Source: Rhodospirillales bacterium | GTDB taxonomy: Bacteria; Pseudomonadota; Alphaproteobacteria; Rhodospirillales; CAMCUA01 | Length of the DNA: 41,733 nt | Assembly (NCBI GenBank): GCA_947470575.1 | Contig: CANITX010000006.1 | Coordinates: 1-41,733 of the forward strand | Reading direction: 5' to 3' | Shown: positions 25,094-34,358 of the stretch, piece after piece | Position numbering within the stretch: the first letter of the stretch is position 1 | Layout of the letters: every line of letters starts with the position of its first letter | Notes under the pieces: generated by a model | The model's input: the letters and a program-made list of their open reading frames with translations, nothing else | What the model was told of the DNA's origin: nothing | The model's database searches: none | Translations under genes and position numbers: made by a program

Positions 25094-27025
25094 ATGACCG
25101 CAACCAAGATCGCCCCCTACGGCACCTGGAAAAGCCCGATCACCGCCGATCTCATTACCGGCGCCACGATCGGCCTGGGTTCGCCCGTGGCCGACGGCGA
25201 TACGCTCTACTGGCTGGAATCACGCCCTTTGGAAGGCGGGCGCAATGTGCTGGTCCGGCGCACCGTCGATGGGTCCATTGCCGATGTCACGCCGCCGCCG
25301 CTCAACGTCCGTTCACGTGTCCACGAATACGGCGGCGGCGCCTTCGCGGTGAAGGGAGGGTGCATCGCCTTCGTCGATTTTCCTGGCCAGCGGGTCTACC
25401 GCATCGATGCCGGCGGAGCGCCAAGACCGGTTACAGAGGAAATGAATGGTGCTCTGCGCTATGCCGATTTCGATCTGGACCTAAGCCGTCACCGCGCCAT
25501 CTGCGTGCGCGAGGATCATCGCGGCATTGGCGAGCCGATCAACGCCCTGGTGTCGCTCGACCTGAATGGCGACGCGGCTGGCGGAGCCGTCATGACATCG
25601 GGACACGACTTCTATGCCTGTCCCCGTCTGTCGCCCGACGGCCGGCAGCTTGCCTGGCTGAGCTGGGACCATCCCAATATGCCTTGGGACGGCACCGACC
25701 TTTGGATCGCCGACATCGCCGCCGACGGCAGCTTGGGCGAACCGCGCCACATCGCCGGCAGCCGCGAGACAGCTGTCTTCCAACCTGACTGGGCTCCGGA
25801 CGGTACCCTGCATTTCGTCGCCGACCCGACCGGCTGGTGGAACCTTTATGCTTGGCGCGATGGCCGCGCGGCCAACCTCTGCCCACGCGAAGCGGAATTC
25901 GGCCTGCCGCTCTGGCAATTCGGCGCGGCGACCTATGCCTTTCTGCCCGACGGCCGCATCGTCTGCCGACGCAGCGAAGCGGGCCAATCGCGCCTGGCCC
26001 TGCTGTACGGTGGCCACCTCCACGACATGAGCACGCCATTCGTTTCCATCGGCAGCCCCTGCCCCGTCGCCGGACGCATTGCCCTGACCGGCACCGGGGC
26101 TGGCGAGCCGACCCGGTTGGTGCTGTTCGATCCCGCGAGCGGCGGCATCGAGACCCTGCGCCGTTCGGCCAGCGTCGACATCGATCCGGGCTACATCTCG
26201 CCAGCACAGCCCATCACCTTCCCAACAGAGAGCGGACTTTTTGCACATGCCTACTATTATCCGCCTGCCAATAAGGATTTCCGAGTGCCCGACGGCGAGA
26301 GACCGCCGCTGATCGTGCGTTCCCATGGCGGCCCGACGGGCGCCGCCGACCCCGGCTTCTCGCCGGCCATTCAGTACTGGACCAGCCGCGGCTTCGCCAT
26401 CGTCGACGTCAACTACGGCGGCAGCACCGGTTACGGCCGCGCTTATCGCCAACGGCTCGATGGGCAATGGGGCGTCGTCGACGTCGACGACTGCGCCAAC
26501 GCCGCCCGTTTCCTGGTCGAGCGCGGCCTTGCCGACGTCAAGCGCCTGATCATTCGGGGTGGCAGCGCCGGCGGGTACACCACCCTCGCCGCGCTGGCCT
26601 TCCGCGACGTTTTCCGGGCCGGGGCCAGTCTCTACGGCATCGGCGACCTGACGGCGCTGGCCCACGACACCCACAAATTCGAGAGCCGCTACCTCGACCG
26701 CCTGATCGGCCCCCTGCCAGCAGCCGCGGAGACCTATGCGGAACGGTCGCCCCTCGCCCATGCCGATGGGCTCGACTGCCCCGTGATTTTCTTCCAGGGC
26801 CTGGACGACAAGGTGGTACCGCCCAACCAGGCGGAGGCCATGGTCGCGGCGCTCGACGCCAAGGGCATCCCCGTCGCCTATGTCCCCTTCGATGGCGAAG
26901 GCCACGGCTTTCGCAAAGCCGCGAACATCAAGCGCGCCATCGAGGGCGAGCTGAGCTTCTACGCCCGCATCTTCGGCTTCAGCCCTGCCGATCCGCTCGA
27001 ACCGGTGCCGATCCGCAATCTGTGA
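25094..27025 (+). CDS. S9 family serine peptidase (acylaminoacyl/dipeptidyl peptidase-like)
   Basis: A 643-residue prolyl-oligopeptidase-family enzyme: N-terminal beta-propeller (about 1-370) followed by an alpha/beta-hydrolase domain. The triad is S491 in GGSAGGYT, D571 or D572 in GLDDKVVPP and H604 in GEGHGFRK. Propeller-like repeats are seen as LSPDGRQLAWLSWDHP and WAPDGTLHFVADP. No signal peptide is visible, so it is probably cytosolic, removing N-terminal residues from short or acylated peptides. AGAGGAG precedes the ATG. The haloacetate dehalogenase-like gene starts 61 bases downstream on the same strand; a functional link is not evident. Confidence 0.93.
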   Translation: MTATKIAPYGTWKSPITADLITGATIGLGSPVADGDTLYWLESRPLEGGRNVLVRRTVDGSIADVTPPPLNVRSRVHEYGGGAFAVKGGCIAFVDFPGQRVYRIDAGGAPRPVTEEMNGALRYADFDLDLSRHRAICVREDHRGIGEPINALVSLDLNGDAAGGAVMTSGHDFYACPRLSPDGRQLAWLSWDHPNMPWDGTDLWIADIAADGSLGEPRHIAGSRETAVFQPDWAPDGTLHFVADPTGWWNLYAWRDGRAANLCPREAEFGLPLWQFGAATYAFLPDGRIVCRRSEAGQSRLALLYGGHLHDMSTPFVSIGSPCPVAGRIALTGTGAGEPTRLVLFDPASGGIETLRRSASVDIDPGYISPAQPITFPTESGLFAHAYYYPPANKDFRVPDGERPPLIVRSHGGPTGAADPGFSPAIQYWTSRGFAIVDVNYGGSTGYGRAYRQRLDGQWGVVDVDDCANAARFLVERGLADVKRLIIRGGSAGGYTTLAALAFRDVFRAGASLYGIGDLTALAHDTHKFESRYLDRLIGPLPAAAETYAERSPLAHADGLDCPVIFFQGLDDKVVPPNQAEAMVAALDAKGIPVAYVPFDGEGHGFRKAANIKRAIEGELSFYARIFGFSPADPLEPVPIRNL

Positions 27026-27086
27026 TACAGTTGGTGCCATTGGCGTCAGGCGAACCCTTCATCAACAATCAGAGGAAGCAGCCATC

Positions 27087-27974
27087 ATGGCGTTGCTCGA
27101 AGGCTTCAAGTCCCTGGACATCGATACTTCGGGCGCGCGCATCCACCTGCGCCATGCCGGCAAGGGGCCGCCCCTGCTGCTGCTGCACGGCAATCCGATG
27201 ACTCACGTTTCCTGGCACAAAGTAGCGCCCAAGTTGGCCGAACGCTTTCATGTCGTGGCGGCCGACCTGCGCGGCTACGGCGATTCGTCGGCACCGGATG
27301 AAGGCCCGAACAGCATCAACTATTCGTTCCGCGCCATGGCCCAGGACCAGATCGAAGTGATGAAAAGGCTCGGCTATCGCGAGTTCATGGTCGCCGGCCA
27401 CGACCGCGGCGCCCGCACCGGATACCGCATGGCGCTCGACTATCCCGAGCGGGTCAAGAAACTCGCCGTCGTCGACGGCCTGCCCAGCCACTATGTCTGG
27501 AAGCACACCACCAAGGAATCGATAAGCAAGTCTTGGCACTGGGTGTTCATGATCCAACCGGCGCCATTTCCCGAGACGATGCTGGGCGCGGTGCCGGCCC
27601 GCTGGTTCCTGGAGAACAAACTATCCAAACCGGGCCTGGGCCTCGGCTTCTTCGATCCGGAGGCTTTCGAGGAATACATCCGCTGTTTCAACGAAAAGAC
27701 CATTCGCGGTTCCTGCGCCGACTACCGCGCCACGGCGACCTGCGACTACGAGATGGACACCGCCGACTTCGAAGCCGGCCGTAAAGTCACTCAGCCGCTG
27801 CTGGTCCTCTGGGGCCGACGCAGTCATACCGGCGTCGTCTACGGCGACGTGCTGTCGGTCTGGAAGGACTATGCCGAGCGGCCGGTCGGCGGCTCCATCG
27901 ACAGCGGCCACTACGTCATCGAACAGTGTCCGCATGAAACCCTGGATTGGTTCCTGAAGTTTTTCCCCGATTAA
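27087..27974 (+). CDS. Haloacetate (fluoroacetate) dehalogenase-like alpha/beta hydrolase
   Basis: A 295-residue alpha/beta hydrolase with the full residue set known from fluoroacetate dehalogenases such as Rhodopseudomonas RPA1163: nucleophile D106 with carboxylate-binding R107 and R110 (GHDRGAR), acid D130 (AVVDGLP), halide pocket H151-W152 (SWHWVF) and Y213 (CADYRA), and base H275 (SGHYVIEQ). The numbering differs from RPA1163 by only four to six. These enzymes split the C-F or C-Cl bond of haloacetates to glycolate. Real substrate preference cannot be read from sequence, since close relatives act poorly on fluoroacetate. The start has AGAGGAAG upstream. Confidence 0.9.
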   Translation: MALLEGFKSLDIDTSGARIHLRHAGKGPPLLLLHGNPMTHVSWHKVAPKLAERFHVVAADLRGYGDSSAPDEGPNSINYSFRAMAQDQIEVMKRLGYREFMVAGHDRGARTGYRMALDYPERVKKLAVVDGLPSHYVWKHTTKESISKSWHWVFMIQPAPFPETMLGAVPARWFLENKLSKPGLGLGFFDPEAFEEYIRCFNEKTIRGSCADYRATATCDYEMDTADFEAGRKVTQPLLVLWGRRSHTGVVYGDVLSVWKDYAERPVGGSIDSGHYVIEQCPHETLDWFLKFFPD

Positions 27975-27976
27975 GG

Positions 27977-27998
27977 TAACCCATCCAGGGAGGGGTTA
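27977..27998 (+). terminator. Short hairpin after the dehalogenase-like gene
   Basis: TAACCCATCC (27977-27986) pairs with GGAGGGGTTA (27989-27998) with one mismatch, beginning 3 bases after the stop codon. The stem is short, the loop tight and no T-run follows, so this is only a weak terminator candidate. Confidence 0.3.
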
Positions 27999-28256
27999 GG
28001 CGCTGGGAATCGATAGTTCCGGACGGCCAGCCGCCATGGAACAACGCCGCAACGCTGCCACCGACGGATTCGCCTGGGTAAACTCACCCATTCTGAATGG
28101 CACGACGCGCGCCGCCGTGGTTGCCGACGCGGCCCGCAATCTGCTCCAAGTCCGGAGTTAAGAAGCCCGCTACCCAGCAACAGCGGATTTCCATTTGCGA
28201 GAACACGCGGTATGTCTCATCGATTGCGAACCGGGTCATACCCCAAAGGAATCACC

Positions 28257-28871
28257 ATGCGCCTCGCTGGCAGTTCGAATCAGCTATCGATCCTGATCAC
28301 AACTCTTTTCGGCCTGTTGCAGACCGCATGCCTCGGCAGTAGTCCGCCCACCTGGGAAGCCGCCGACCTAAAAGCACCCGATGGGATCGTCGGCCGCTTC
28401 GAGGTTGTGGAAACCCTTGGCACGGAAACGAACAACATTCAGGTCGAGGTTTATCTTGATGACGATACCTATGTCGCGGCCCACTATGAAAAGGTCGAAG
28501 GTGCCTGGTCGAAGGACTCGGAGGACGTTTTCCGCGTCGTTCACATGAACAACAATCGCTACCTGGCCATCGACTATGCCGAAGAAGACGTCTTCTACAG
28601 CTTTTTATACAGCGACCAACCGGCTCCAGGACAGTTCACGCTACGCCAACTCGAAATGAGTCCGGAAGCGGACGATGACGCCGCGTACCTGGCATACGTC
28701 AAGCAGAAGTACGGCCTAAATATCGAACGCGATCATGAGATCAACACCGTCGTGATGAACGGCACTCTCGATATCCCAAAATTGAAGGCCCTGTTCTCCG
28801 ATCCGCAATTTATGAAGCGCGTCAAGGAAACCAATTCCTGGGTGTTAAAAACCCGAATCCCAAACCCCTAG
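28257..28871 (+). CDS. Hypothetical exported protein, possible lipoprotein
   Basis: A 204-residue protein that I do not recognise. The ATG at 28257 is supported by AAAGGA about 8 bases upstream; the frame stays open back to 28212. The N-terminus looks like a signal sequence: MRLAGSSNQLSILITTLFGL then LQTAC, with C25 as a possible lipidation site, although Q at -3 departs from the usual Leu of a lipobox. The mature part is acidic and without repeats, with strands such as GRFEVVETLG and NNIQVEVYLDDDTYVAAHY and a helical C-terminus (IPKLKALFSDPQFMKRV). It stands alone between a dehalogenase-like gene and convergent tgt, with AT content slightly higher than its neighbours. Confidence 0.7.
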   Translation: MRLAGSSNQLSILITTLFGLLQTACLGSSPPTWEAADLKAPDGIVGRFEVVETLGTETNNIQVEVYLDDDTYVAAHYEKVEGAWSKDSEDVFRVVHMNNNRYLAIDYAEEDVFYSFLYSDQPAPGQFTLRQLEMSPEADDDAAYLAYVKQKYGLNIERDHEINTVVMNGTLDIPKLKALFSDPQFMKRVKETNSWVLKTRIPNP

Positions 28872-28878
28872 GATCCTG

Positions 28879-30006
28879 TCACGGCAATTCGATATCGCCG
28901 CGGGCCTGTTCGGCTTGAAAGCCGGCGACGAAGTCAGGCAACCGACCCTCGGCGATAGCTGACCGCAGGCCAGCCATCAGATCCTGGTAGTGCACCAGGT
29001 TGTGCCAGGTCAGCAGCATGGCGCCGAGGATTTCCCCCGCCCGAATCAGGTGGTGCAGATAGGCCCGCGAATAGGAACAGCAAGCCGGGCAGCGGCAGCC
29101 TTCCTCTAGCGGTCGCGGATCGGCGGCGTGTCGGGCGTTCTTCACGTTGACCACGGCGCGGCGCGTGAAAGCCTGCCCGGTGCGACCGGAACGCGTCGGC
29201 AGCACGCAGTCGAACATGTCGATGCCCCGCGCCACCGCGCCGACGATATCGGCCGGCTTGCCCACCCCCATCAGGTAGCGTGGCCGGTCCGCCGGCAGGC
29301 GCGGCACAACGCCGTCGAGGGCTTGGAACATCGCTTCCTGCCCCTCGCCGACCGCCAGGCCGCCGACGGCATAACCGTCGAAACCGATCGCCGCTAACCG
29401 CTCCGCCGATTCGGCGCGCAGGTCGCCGTAGACGCTACCCTGATTGATGCCGAACAGACCGTAGCCCGGCCGTTCGACGAAAGCGGCGCGCGAGCGTTCC
29501 GCCCAGCGCATCGACAACCGCATCGAGGTAGCGGCATCCGCCTCGCTCACCGGCCAAGGCGTGCATTCGTCGAAGGCCATGGTAACGTCGGCATCGAGCA
29601 ACCGCTGAATATCCATGGAGCGTTCCGGCGTCAGCTCATGCTTGCTACCGTCGATGTGCGACTGAAAGGTGACCCCCCGCTCGGTCATCTTGCGCAGGCC
29701 GGACAGCGACATCACCTGGAAGCCGCCCGAGTCGGTAAGGATCGGCCCCGGCCAGTTCATGAAGCGGTGCAGGCCGCCGAGTTCTGCCACCCGCTCGGCG
29801 CCCGGACGCAGCATCAGGTGATAGGTATTGCCGAGGATGATCTCCGCCCCGGTTTCCGCCACCGATTCCGGGCGCATGGCCTTGACGGTAGCCGCTGTAC
29901 CGACCGGCATGAAGGCCGGCGTCTCCACCGTGCCGTGAGCCGTGTGAAGCCGGCCGCGCCGCGCCGCGCCGTCGGTGGCTAAGACATCGAACGTCAGGCC
30001 GCTCAT
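28879..30006 (-). CDS. tgt: tRNA-guanine transglycosylase (queuine tRNA-ribosyltransferase)
   Basis: Exchanges guanine-34 for preQ1 in tRNAs with GUN anticodons. The 375-residue protein starts [13 protein letters not shown] at the ATG overlapping the queA stop (ATGA). Visible motifs are [12 protein letters not shown] (first catalytic Asp), [29 protein letters not shown] and [15 protein letters not shown] with the nucleophilic Asp. The zinc site is C304, C306, C309 and H335 (CRCPACC, TWHNL). Length and motifs are standard. GGGAG inside the end of queA serves as ribosome site. It ends 7 bases from the convergent orphan gene. Confidence 0.98.
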   Translation of the reverse strand: MSGLTFDVLATDGAARRGRLHTAHGTVETPAFMPVGTAATVKAMRPESVAETGAEIILGNTYHLMLRPGAERVAELGGLHRFMNWPGPILTDSGGFQVMSLSGLRKMTERGVTFQSHIDGSKHELTPERSMDIQRLLDADVTMAFDECTPWPVSEADAATSMRLSMRWAERSRAAFVERPGYGLFGINQGSVYGDLRAESAERLAAIGFDGYAVGGLAVGEGQEAMFQALDGVVPRLPADRPRYLMGVGKPADIVGAVARGIDMFDCVLPTRSGRTGQAFTRRAVVNVKNARHAADPRPLEEGCRCPACCSYSRAYLHHLIRAGEILGAMLLTWHNLVHYQDLMAGLRSAIAEGRLPDFVAGFQAEQARGDIELP

Positions 30007-31037
30007 CAGGCAGTCTCCCGCTCCAACAGACACGCGTCGCCGTAGGAATAGAAGCGATAGCCCGCCGCGATGGCGTGCGCATAGGCCGCCCGCATCCGCG
30101 CCGTGCCCGCGAAGGCCGAGACCAGCATGAACAGGGTCGATTTCGGCAGATGGAAATTGGTCAGCAGCACGTCGACCGCGTTAAAGGGATAGCCGGGCAG
30201 GATGAACAGATCGGTCTCGCCGGCGAAGGGCCGCACCGTGCCGTCACCCCGCGTCGCCGTCTCCAGCAGCCTCAGCGCCGTCGTGCCGACGGCGACGATG
30301 CGGCCGCCCCCGGCCCGCGTCCGCTGGACCGCCTCGGCTGCTTTCATGCCGAACTCACCCCATTCGGCATGCATCTTGTGATCCTCGACCCGTTCGGTTC
30401 GCACCGGCAGGAAAGTACCGGCGCCGACATGCAGCGTCACCTTCGCAAGCTTAACCCCACGCGCCTCGATAGCCATCAACAGTTCGGGCGTAAAATGCAG
30501 CCCCGCCGTCGGCGCCGCCACCGCTCCCGGGCGGGCGGCAAAAAGGGTCTGGTAGTCGGAACGGTCGCTAGCTGCCGGCGCGGCACGGCGGATGTAGGGT
30601 GGCAGCGGCATGGTGCCCTCCGCCTCCAGCGCCTCGGCCAGAGCCTCGCCCTGCCGATCGAAAGCCAGCGTCACCTCGCCACCTTCGCCCTTAGCTGCCA
30701 CCTCGGCAGTCAGCGTACCGAAGACCAGGCGGTCGCCTGGCGCCAGGCGTTTGGCCGGCCGAGCAAACGCGCGCCACTTGCCTGGCCCCTCGGCCTTGTG
30801 CAGGGTGATCTCGACTTTGCCCTCGCCGCGCCAGCCGGTCAGGCGCACCGGGATGACGCGGGTGTCGTTGACCACCAGCAGATCGCCCGGCCGCAGGAAT
30901 TCGGGCAGGTCACGGACAATCCGGTCGAGGACGCCATCCCGCTGCACCACCAACAGACGGGCCGAATCGCGAGGCCGCGCCGGCTGCTGGGCGATGCGGT
31001 CGGTCGGCAGGTCAAAATCGAAATCGTCGAGGCGCAT
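30006..31037 (-). CDS. queA: S-adenosylmethionine:tRNA ribosyltransferase-isomerase
   Basis: Transfers the ribosyl part of S-adenosylmethionine to preQ1 in tRNA, forming epoxyqueuosine, the step after Tgt. The 343 residues match the family: [16 protein letters not shown] start, [15 protein letters not shown], then [34 protein letters not shown], and the C-terminal [20 protein letters not shown]. It overlaps tgt by three bases, a standard arrangement that keeps the pathway genes coupled. The gene diverges from the tartrate dehydrogenase-like gene with 136 bases between starts. Other queuosine genes are not in the window. Confidence 0.98.
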   Translation of the reverse strand: MRLDDFDFDLPTDRIAQQPARPRDSARLLVVQRDGVLDRIVRDLPEFLRPGDLLVVNDTRVIPVRLTGWRGEGKVEITLHKAEGPGKWRAFARPAKRLAPGDRLVFGTLTAEVAAKGEGGEVTLAFDRQGEALAEALEAEGTMPLPPYIRRAAPAASDRSDYQTLFAARPGAVAAPTAGLHFTPELLMAIEARGVKLAKVTLHVGAGTFLPVRTERVEDHKMHAEWGEFGMKAAEAVQRTRAGGGRIVAVGTTALRLLETATRGDGTVRPFAGETDLFILPGYPFNAVDVLLTNFHLPKSTLFMLVSAFAGTARMRAAYAHAIAAGYRFYSYGDACLLERETA

Positions 31038-31173
31038 GGCGCCCGGTCATACGGCATCGGCACCGTCGGGGAAAGAGCGACGATCCGCAGAGGCGGCCCC
31101 TTGGCCTGAGCAACGGGGCGCGCTATGACAGGCTCCCTCGCCACCGACCCCCTCCACCGTCAGGAAACCCACC

Positions 31174-32250
31174 ATGGCCAAGCATCGCATCGCCGTCGTC
31201 CCCGGGGACGGCATCGGACCCGAAGTCATCGACGCCGGCGTGCGGGTCCTGGAAACCTTGCGCGAGCGCGAGCCGGACCTAGCGTTCGAGTTCCAGCGAT
31301 TCGATTGGGGCACCGACTACTACAAGCGCACCGGCCGGATGATGCCGGAGGACGGCTGCGAGCAGTTGCGCCGCTTCGACGCCATCTATTTCGGCGCCGT
31401 CGGCGCGCCGGACGTGCCCGACCACATCACGCTGTGGGGTCTGCGTCTGGCCATCTGCCAGGGCTTCGACCAATACGCCAACGTCCGCCCCTCCCGCCTG
31501 CTGCCGGGCATCCGGGGACCGTTGCGCGACTGTCCGCCCGACAAGCTCGACTGGGTCATCGTGCGGGAGAATTCCGAAGGCGAGTATGCCGGGGCCGGCG
31601 GCCGGGTGCATCGCGGCCTGCCCGAGGAAGTCGGCTTGGACATTTCCGTTTTCACCCGTTCGGGGGTCAAGCGAATCATGCGATTTGCCTTCGGACTCGC
31701 CCGTTCGCGGCCGCGCAAGCTGTTGACCATGGTCACCAAGTCGAATGCCCAACGCCACGGCATGGTGATGTGGGACGACATTTTCGCCGAGGTGAAGCCC
31801 GAATTCCCCGACGTGACCACCGACAAGATGCTGGTCGACGCCATGACCACCCGCATGGTGCTGAAGCCCGAGACCATCGACGTGGTGGTCGCCACCAATC
31901 TGCATGCCGACGTGCTGAGCGACCTGGCCGCCGCGCTGTCGGGCAGCATGGGCATCGCGCCGACCTCCAATCTCAACCCGGAAGGCGTCTTCCCGTCGAT
32001 GTTTGAGCCGATCCACGGTTCGGCCTTCGACATCACCGGCAAGGGTATCGCCAACCCTATCGGCGCCTTCTGGACCGCGTCGATGATGCTGGAGCACCGC
32101 GGCGAGACGGCAGCGGCCAAGCGCCTGATGGCAGCCATCGAGCGGGTCACCGGCGACGCCAAGGTGGTGCCCCCCGATCTCGGCGGCAAGGCGACCACCA
32201 AACAGGTGACGGATGCCGTGTGCGATGCCATCCGCGGTGCCAATGACTGA
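31174..32250 (+). CDS. Tartrate / D-malate dehydrogenase-like isopropylmalate-family enzyme
   Basis: A 358-residue NAD-dependent beta-decarboxylating dehydrogenase of the isocitrate/isopropylmalate family. VVPGDGIGPEVIDAGVRVL is the start; TLWGLRLAICQGFDQYANV is characteristic of the tartrate dehydrogenase/D-malate dehydrogenase branch (TtuC, DmlA), where isopropylmalate dehydrogenases have a different substrate helix. Metal ligands lie in NLHADVLSDLAAAL and the cofactor site in EPIHGSAFDITGKGIANP. TtuC enzymes oxidise tartrate, D-malate and related 2-hydroxy acids. AGGAAA precedes the ATG. It is 88 bases upstream of an FAH-family hydrolase, probably the same operon. Confidence 0.88.
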   Translation: MAKHRIAVVPGDGIGPEVIDAGVRVLETLREREPDLAFEFQRFDWGTDYYKRTGRMMPEDGCEQLRRFDAIYFGAVGAPDVPDHITLWGLRLAICQGFDQYANVRPSRLLPGIRGPLRDCPPDKLDWVIVRENSEGEYAGAGGRVHRGLPEEVGLDISVFTRSGVKRIMRFAFGLARSRPRKLLTMVTKSNAQRHGMVMWDDIFAEVKPEFPDVTTDKMLVDAMTTRMVLKPETIDVVVATNLHADVLSDLAAALSGSMGIAPTSNLNPEGVFPSMFEPIHGSAFDITGKGIANPIGAFWTASMMLEHRGETAAAKRLMAAIERVTGDAKVVPPDLGGKATTKQVTDAVCDAIRGAND

Positions 32251-32338
32251 TCAAGGGATTTGCCCGTCCGCCCCCGCTTCGGCTAAGAAGGGCGGCTTTC
32301 ATTTCCGTCTTTTCCGCAACCGGAGCAACGAGCCGACC

Positions 32339-33025
32339 ATGGTCTATCTGTTCGAGCCCGAGGTGACCTCCCTGCCGATCGATGGCGACAGCCGTCGCTT
32401 TCCGGTTCGCCGCATCTATTGCGTCGGCCGCAACTACGCTGCGCACGCCCGCGAGATGGGGCACGACCCCGATCGCGAGCCGCCGTTCTTCTTCATGAAG
32501 CCGGCAGGTTCCATCGTGCAGAACGGTTCGACCATTCCCTTCCCGCCAGCTACCAAGGACCTGCACCACGAGATCGAACTGGTCGTCGCCATCGGCAAGG
32601 GCGGCGCCAACATCCCGGTGGACAAGGCGTTGGATCACGTCTTCGGCTATGGCGTCGGAATCGACCTGACACGGCGCGACGTGCAGCAGGTGGCCAAGGA
32701 CTTGCGCCGACCCTGGGACATGGGCAAGGGCTTCGACAACGCCGGCCCCTGCACCGCCATCCGTCCGGTGGCCATGACCGGTCATCCGGAGAAGGGCGCC
32801 ATCTGGATCAAGGTCAACGGCGAGGCACGCCAGTCCGGCGACCTCAACATGCAGATTTGGCGGGTGCCCGAGACCATCGCCTATATCTCGACCTTTGTCA
32901 CCCTGCAACCCGGCGACCTGATCTTCAATGGTACGCCGGAGGGCGTCAGCAAGGTCCAACCCGGCGACACGCTGGAAGGCCATGTCGACGGTGTCGGCGA
33001 TTTGAAGATCGCTATCGCGCGCTGA
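32339..33025 (+). CDS. Fumarylacetoacetate hydrolase family protein
   Basis: A 229-residue FAH-superfamily enzyme, the short form without the N-terminal SH3-like domain. Metal ligands are E78 and E80 in HHEIELVVAIGKG and D109 in YGVGIDLTRRD; RIYCVGRNYAAHAREMG and FFFMKPAGSIVQNG are family motifs, and FNGTPEGVSKVQPGD ends the fold. Such enzymes hydrolyse fumarylpyruvate or related 2,4-dioxo acids or decarboxylate oxaloacetate. The ATG at 32339 is chosen by the family start; the open frame extends upstream without homology, and the ribosome site is weak. It follows the tartrate dehydrogenase-like gene and is followed by a good terminator. Confidence 0.9.
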   Translation: MVYLFEPEVTSLPIDGDSRRFPVRRIYCVGRNYAAHAREMGHDPDREPPFFFMKPAGSIVQNGSTIPFPPATKDLHHEIELVVAIGKGGANIPVDKALDHVFGYGVGIDLTRRDVQQVAKDLRRPWDMGKGFDNAGPCTAIRPVAMTGHPEKGAIWIKVNGEARQSGDLNMQIWRVPETIAYISTFVTLQPGDLIFNGTPEGVSKVQPGDTLEGHVDGVGDLKIAIAR

Positions 33026-33359
33026 TCGGCAAGGCGGGACGGGCCGTAGGGAACCTGTCCCGATGGGGCAGGCCCTTTTTGTGGTGGGGTGCTACGCTGC
33101 CGGCGTTTCCGCTGCCCCTAGGTAGCCTTGCGGGCACCGCCCGCCATCCGGTCGGCAACGGCGGCGAGGACCGCGGCGCACTCACCCGGGGCGATGCCCG
33201 GTCGATTAGCCGCGGAACCGGATACCGTCGTGACGACCGCCGTATTACTATAGGCTTGCGCCGATGTAACGACGGCGCGGCCACGACGTTACCCTCGCCG
33301 CTGCGGCAGGGAAAAGAAATTGGCAACCCTCAAGGTCGCCGAAGGGGAGTGGAAATGCC
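33026..33359. other. 334-base intergenic region
   Basis: Lies between the FAH-family gene and the first of two aldo/keto reductases. It holds the terminator at 33049-33080 near its left end and GGGGAG about 10 bases before the ATG at 33360. I see no convincing gene, RNA gene or longer repeat in the middle; a promoter for the reductase pair must lie here but no clear -35/-10 pair is visible. Confidence 0.6.
33049..33080 (+). terminator. Rho-independent terminator after the FAH-family gene
   Basis: CCTGTCCC (33054-33061) pairs with GGGGCAGG (33065-33072) with one G-U pair and a GAT loop; GGG at 33049-33051 may extend the stem to CCC 33073-33075 across an AA bulge. TTTTT (33076-33080) follows directly. 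Strong stem plus T-run, 24 bases after the stop codon, is the clearest terminator in the window. Confidence 0.8.
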
Positions 33360-34343
33360 ATGAAGACACGCATATTAGGCCGCAACGGTCCGAAGATTTC
33401 CGCCATCGGGTTGGGCTGTATGGTGATGTCGGGCGATTACGGCCCGGCGGCCGAGGCAGAATCCATCGCCACCATTCACCGCGCGCTCGATATCGGCGTC
33501 AACTTCCTCGACACCGCCGACGTTTACGGCGAAGGCGGCAATGAGCGGATCGTCGGTAAAGCCCTGTGCGGCCGGCGCGACCAGGCGGTGCTCGCCACCA
33601 AGTTCGGCAACATCGTGAAGGCCGACGGTTCGCGCGGGCTCAACGGCCGGCCCGACTACGTACCCCAGGCCTGCGACGCCAGTCTGAAGCGGCTCGGCGT
33701 CGAGGCCATCGACCTCTATTACCTGCACCGGCCAGACCCCAACGTTCCGATCGAAGAAACCTATGGCGCCATGGCCCGACTGGTGGCGCAAGGCAAGGTC
33801 CGCCACCTCGGCCTTTCGGAAGTGGCAGCGGAAAGCTTACGCAAGTGCCACGCCATTCATCCCGTCGCCGCCCTTCAATCCGAATACTCGCTGTTCACCC
33901 GTGACCACGAGGCCGGACCGATTCCGACCTGCAAGGAATTGGGTATCACCTTCGTTCCTTATGCCCCCCTCGGAAGGGCACTGCTTGCCGATGCGGTGAG
34001 CGGCCGCGACAATCTGGTCGACGGCGACAAGCGTCACCAATTCCCGCGCTTTAACGCCGGCAACCTGGAGCGCAATCGCGTGCTGATGGAACCGCTGCGC
34101 CAGGCGGCCGAACGGGCAGGCTGCACGGTATCTCAGGTGGCGCTGGCCTGGCTGCTATCGCGCGGCGACAGCATCGTGCCGATCCCCGGCACCCGCCGCC
34201 AATCCCATCTTGAATCCAATGCCGCCGCCGCCGACGTACGGCTTTCGCCGGCCGATCTCGTCCACCTGGACAAAGCCTTCGCACCGGGAACAGCCGCCGG
34301 CGAACGGATGGACACCTCCCGGCTTGCACGGGCCGGCCGCTAG
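33360..34343 (+). CDS. Aldo/keto reductase, tandem copy 1
   Basis: A 327-residue (beta/alpha)8 NADPH-dependent reductase. Tetrad residues are Asp and Tyr in FLDTADVYGEGG, Lys in VLATKFGN and His in YYLHRPDP. Motifs LGLSEVAAESLRK, LQSEYSLFTRDHE and PIPGTRRQSHLESN belong to the AKR12/13 (YajO/Tas-like) group. GGGGAG precedes the ATG. The next gene, 15 bases downstream, is a paralogue with the same layout. Substrates in this group are broad (aldehydes, 2-oxo compounds, sugar derivatives), so the job is not deducible. Confidence 0.93.
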   Translation: MKTRILGRNGPKISAIGLGCMVMSGDYGPAAEAESIATIHRALDIGVNFLDTADVYGEGGNERIVGKALCGRRDQAVLATKFGNIVKADGSRGLNGRPDYVPQACDASLKRLGVEAIDLYYLHRPDPNVPIEETYGAMARLVAQGKVRHLGLSEVAAESLRKCHAIHPVAALQSEYSLFTRDHEAGPIPTCKELGITFVPYAPLGRALLADAVSGRDNLVDGDKRHQFPRFNAGNLERNRVLMEPLRQAAERAGCTVSQVALAWLLSRGDSIVPIPGTRRQSHLESNAAAADVRLSPADLVHLDKAFAPGTAAGERMDTSRLARAGR

Positions 34344-34358
34344 ACGGAGGTCGCCGCC

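Noticed and set aside
25481-27040. A 519-codon open frame opposite the S9 peptidase
   Set aside because: The + strand has the full catalytic triad and propeller; the antisense frame is a GC-rich shadow.
28268-28282. T-loop-like string AGTTCGAATC suggesting a tRNA
   Set aside because: No acceptor stem, D-arm or anticodon arm can be built around it and it lies in the start of the exported-protein gene.
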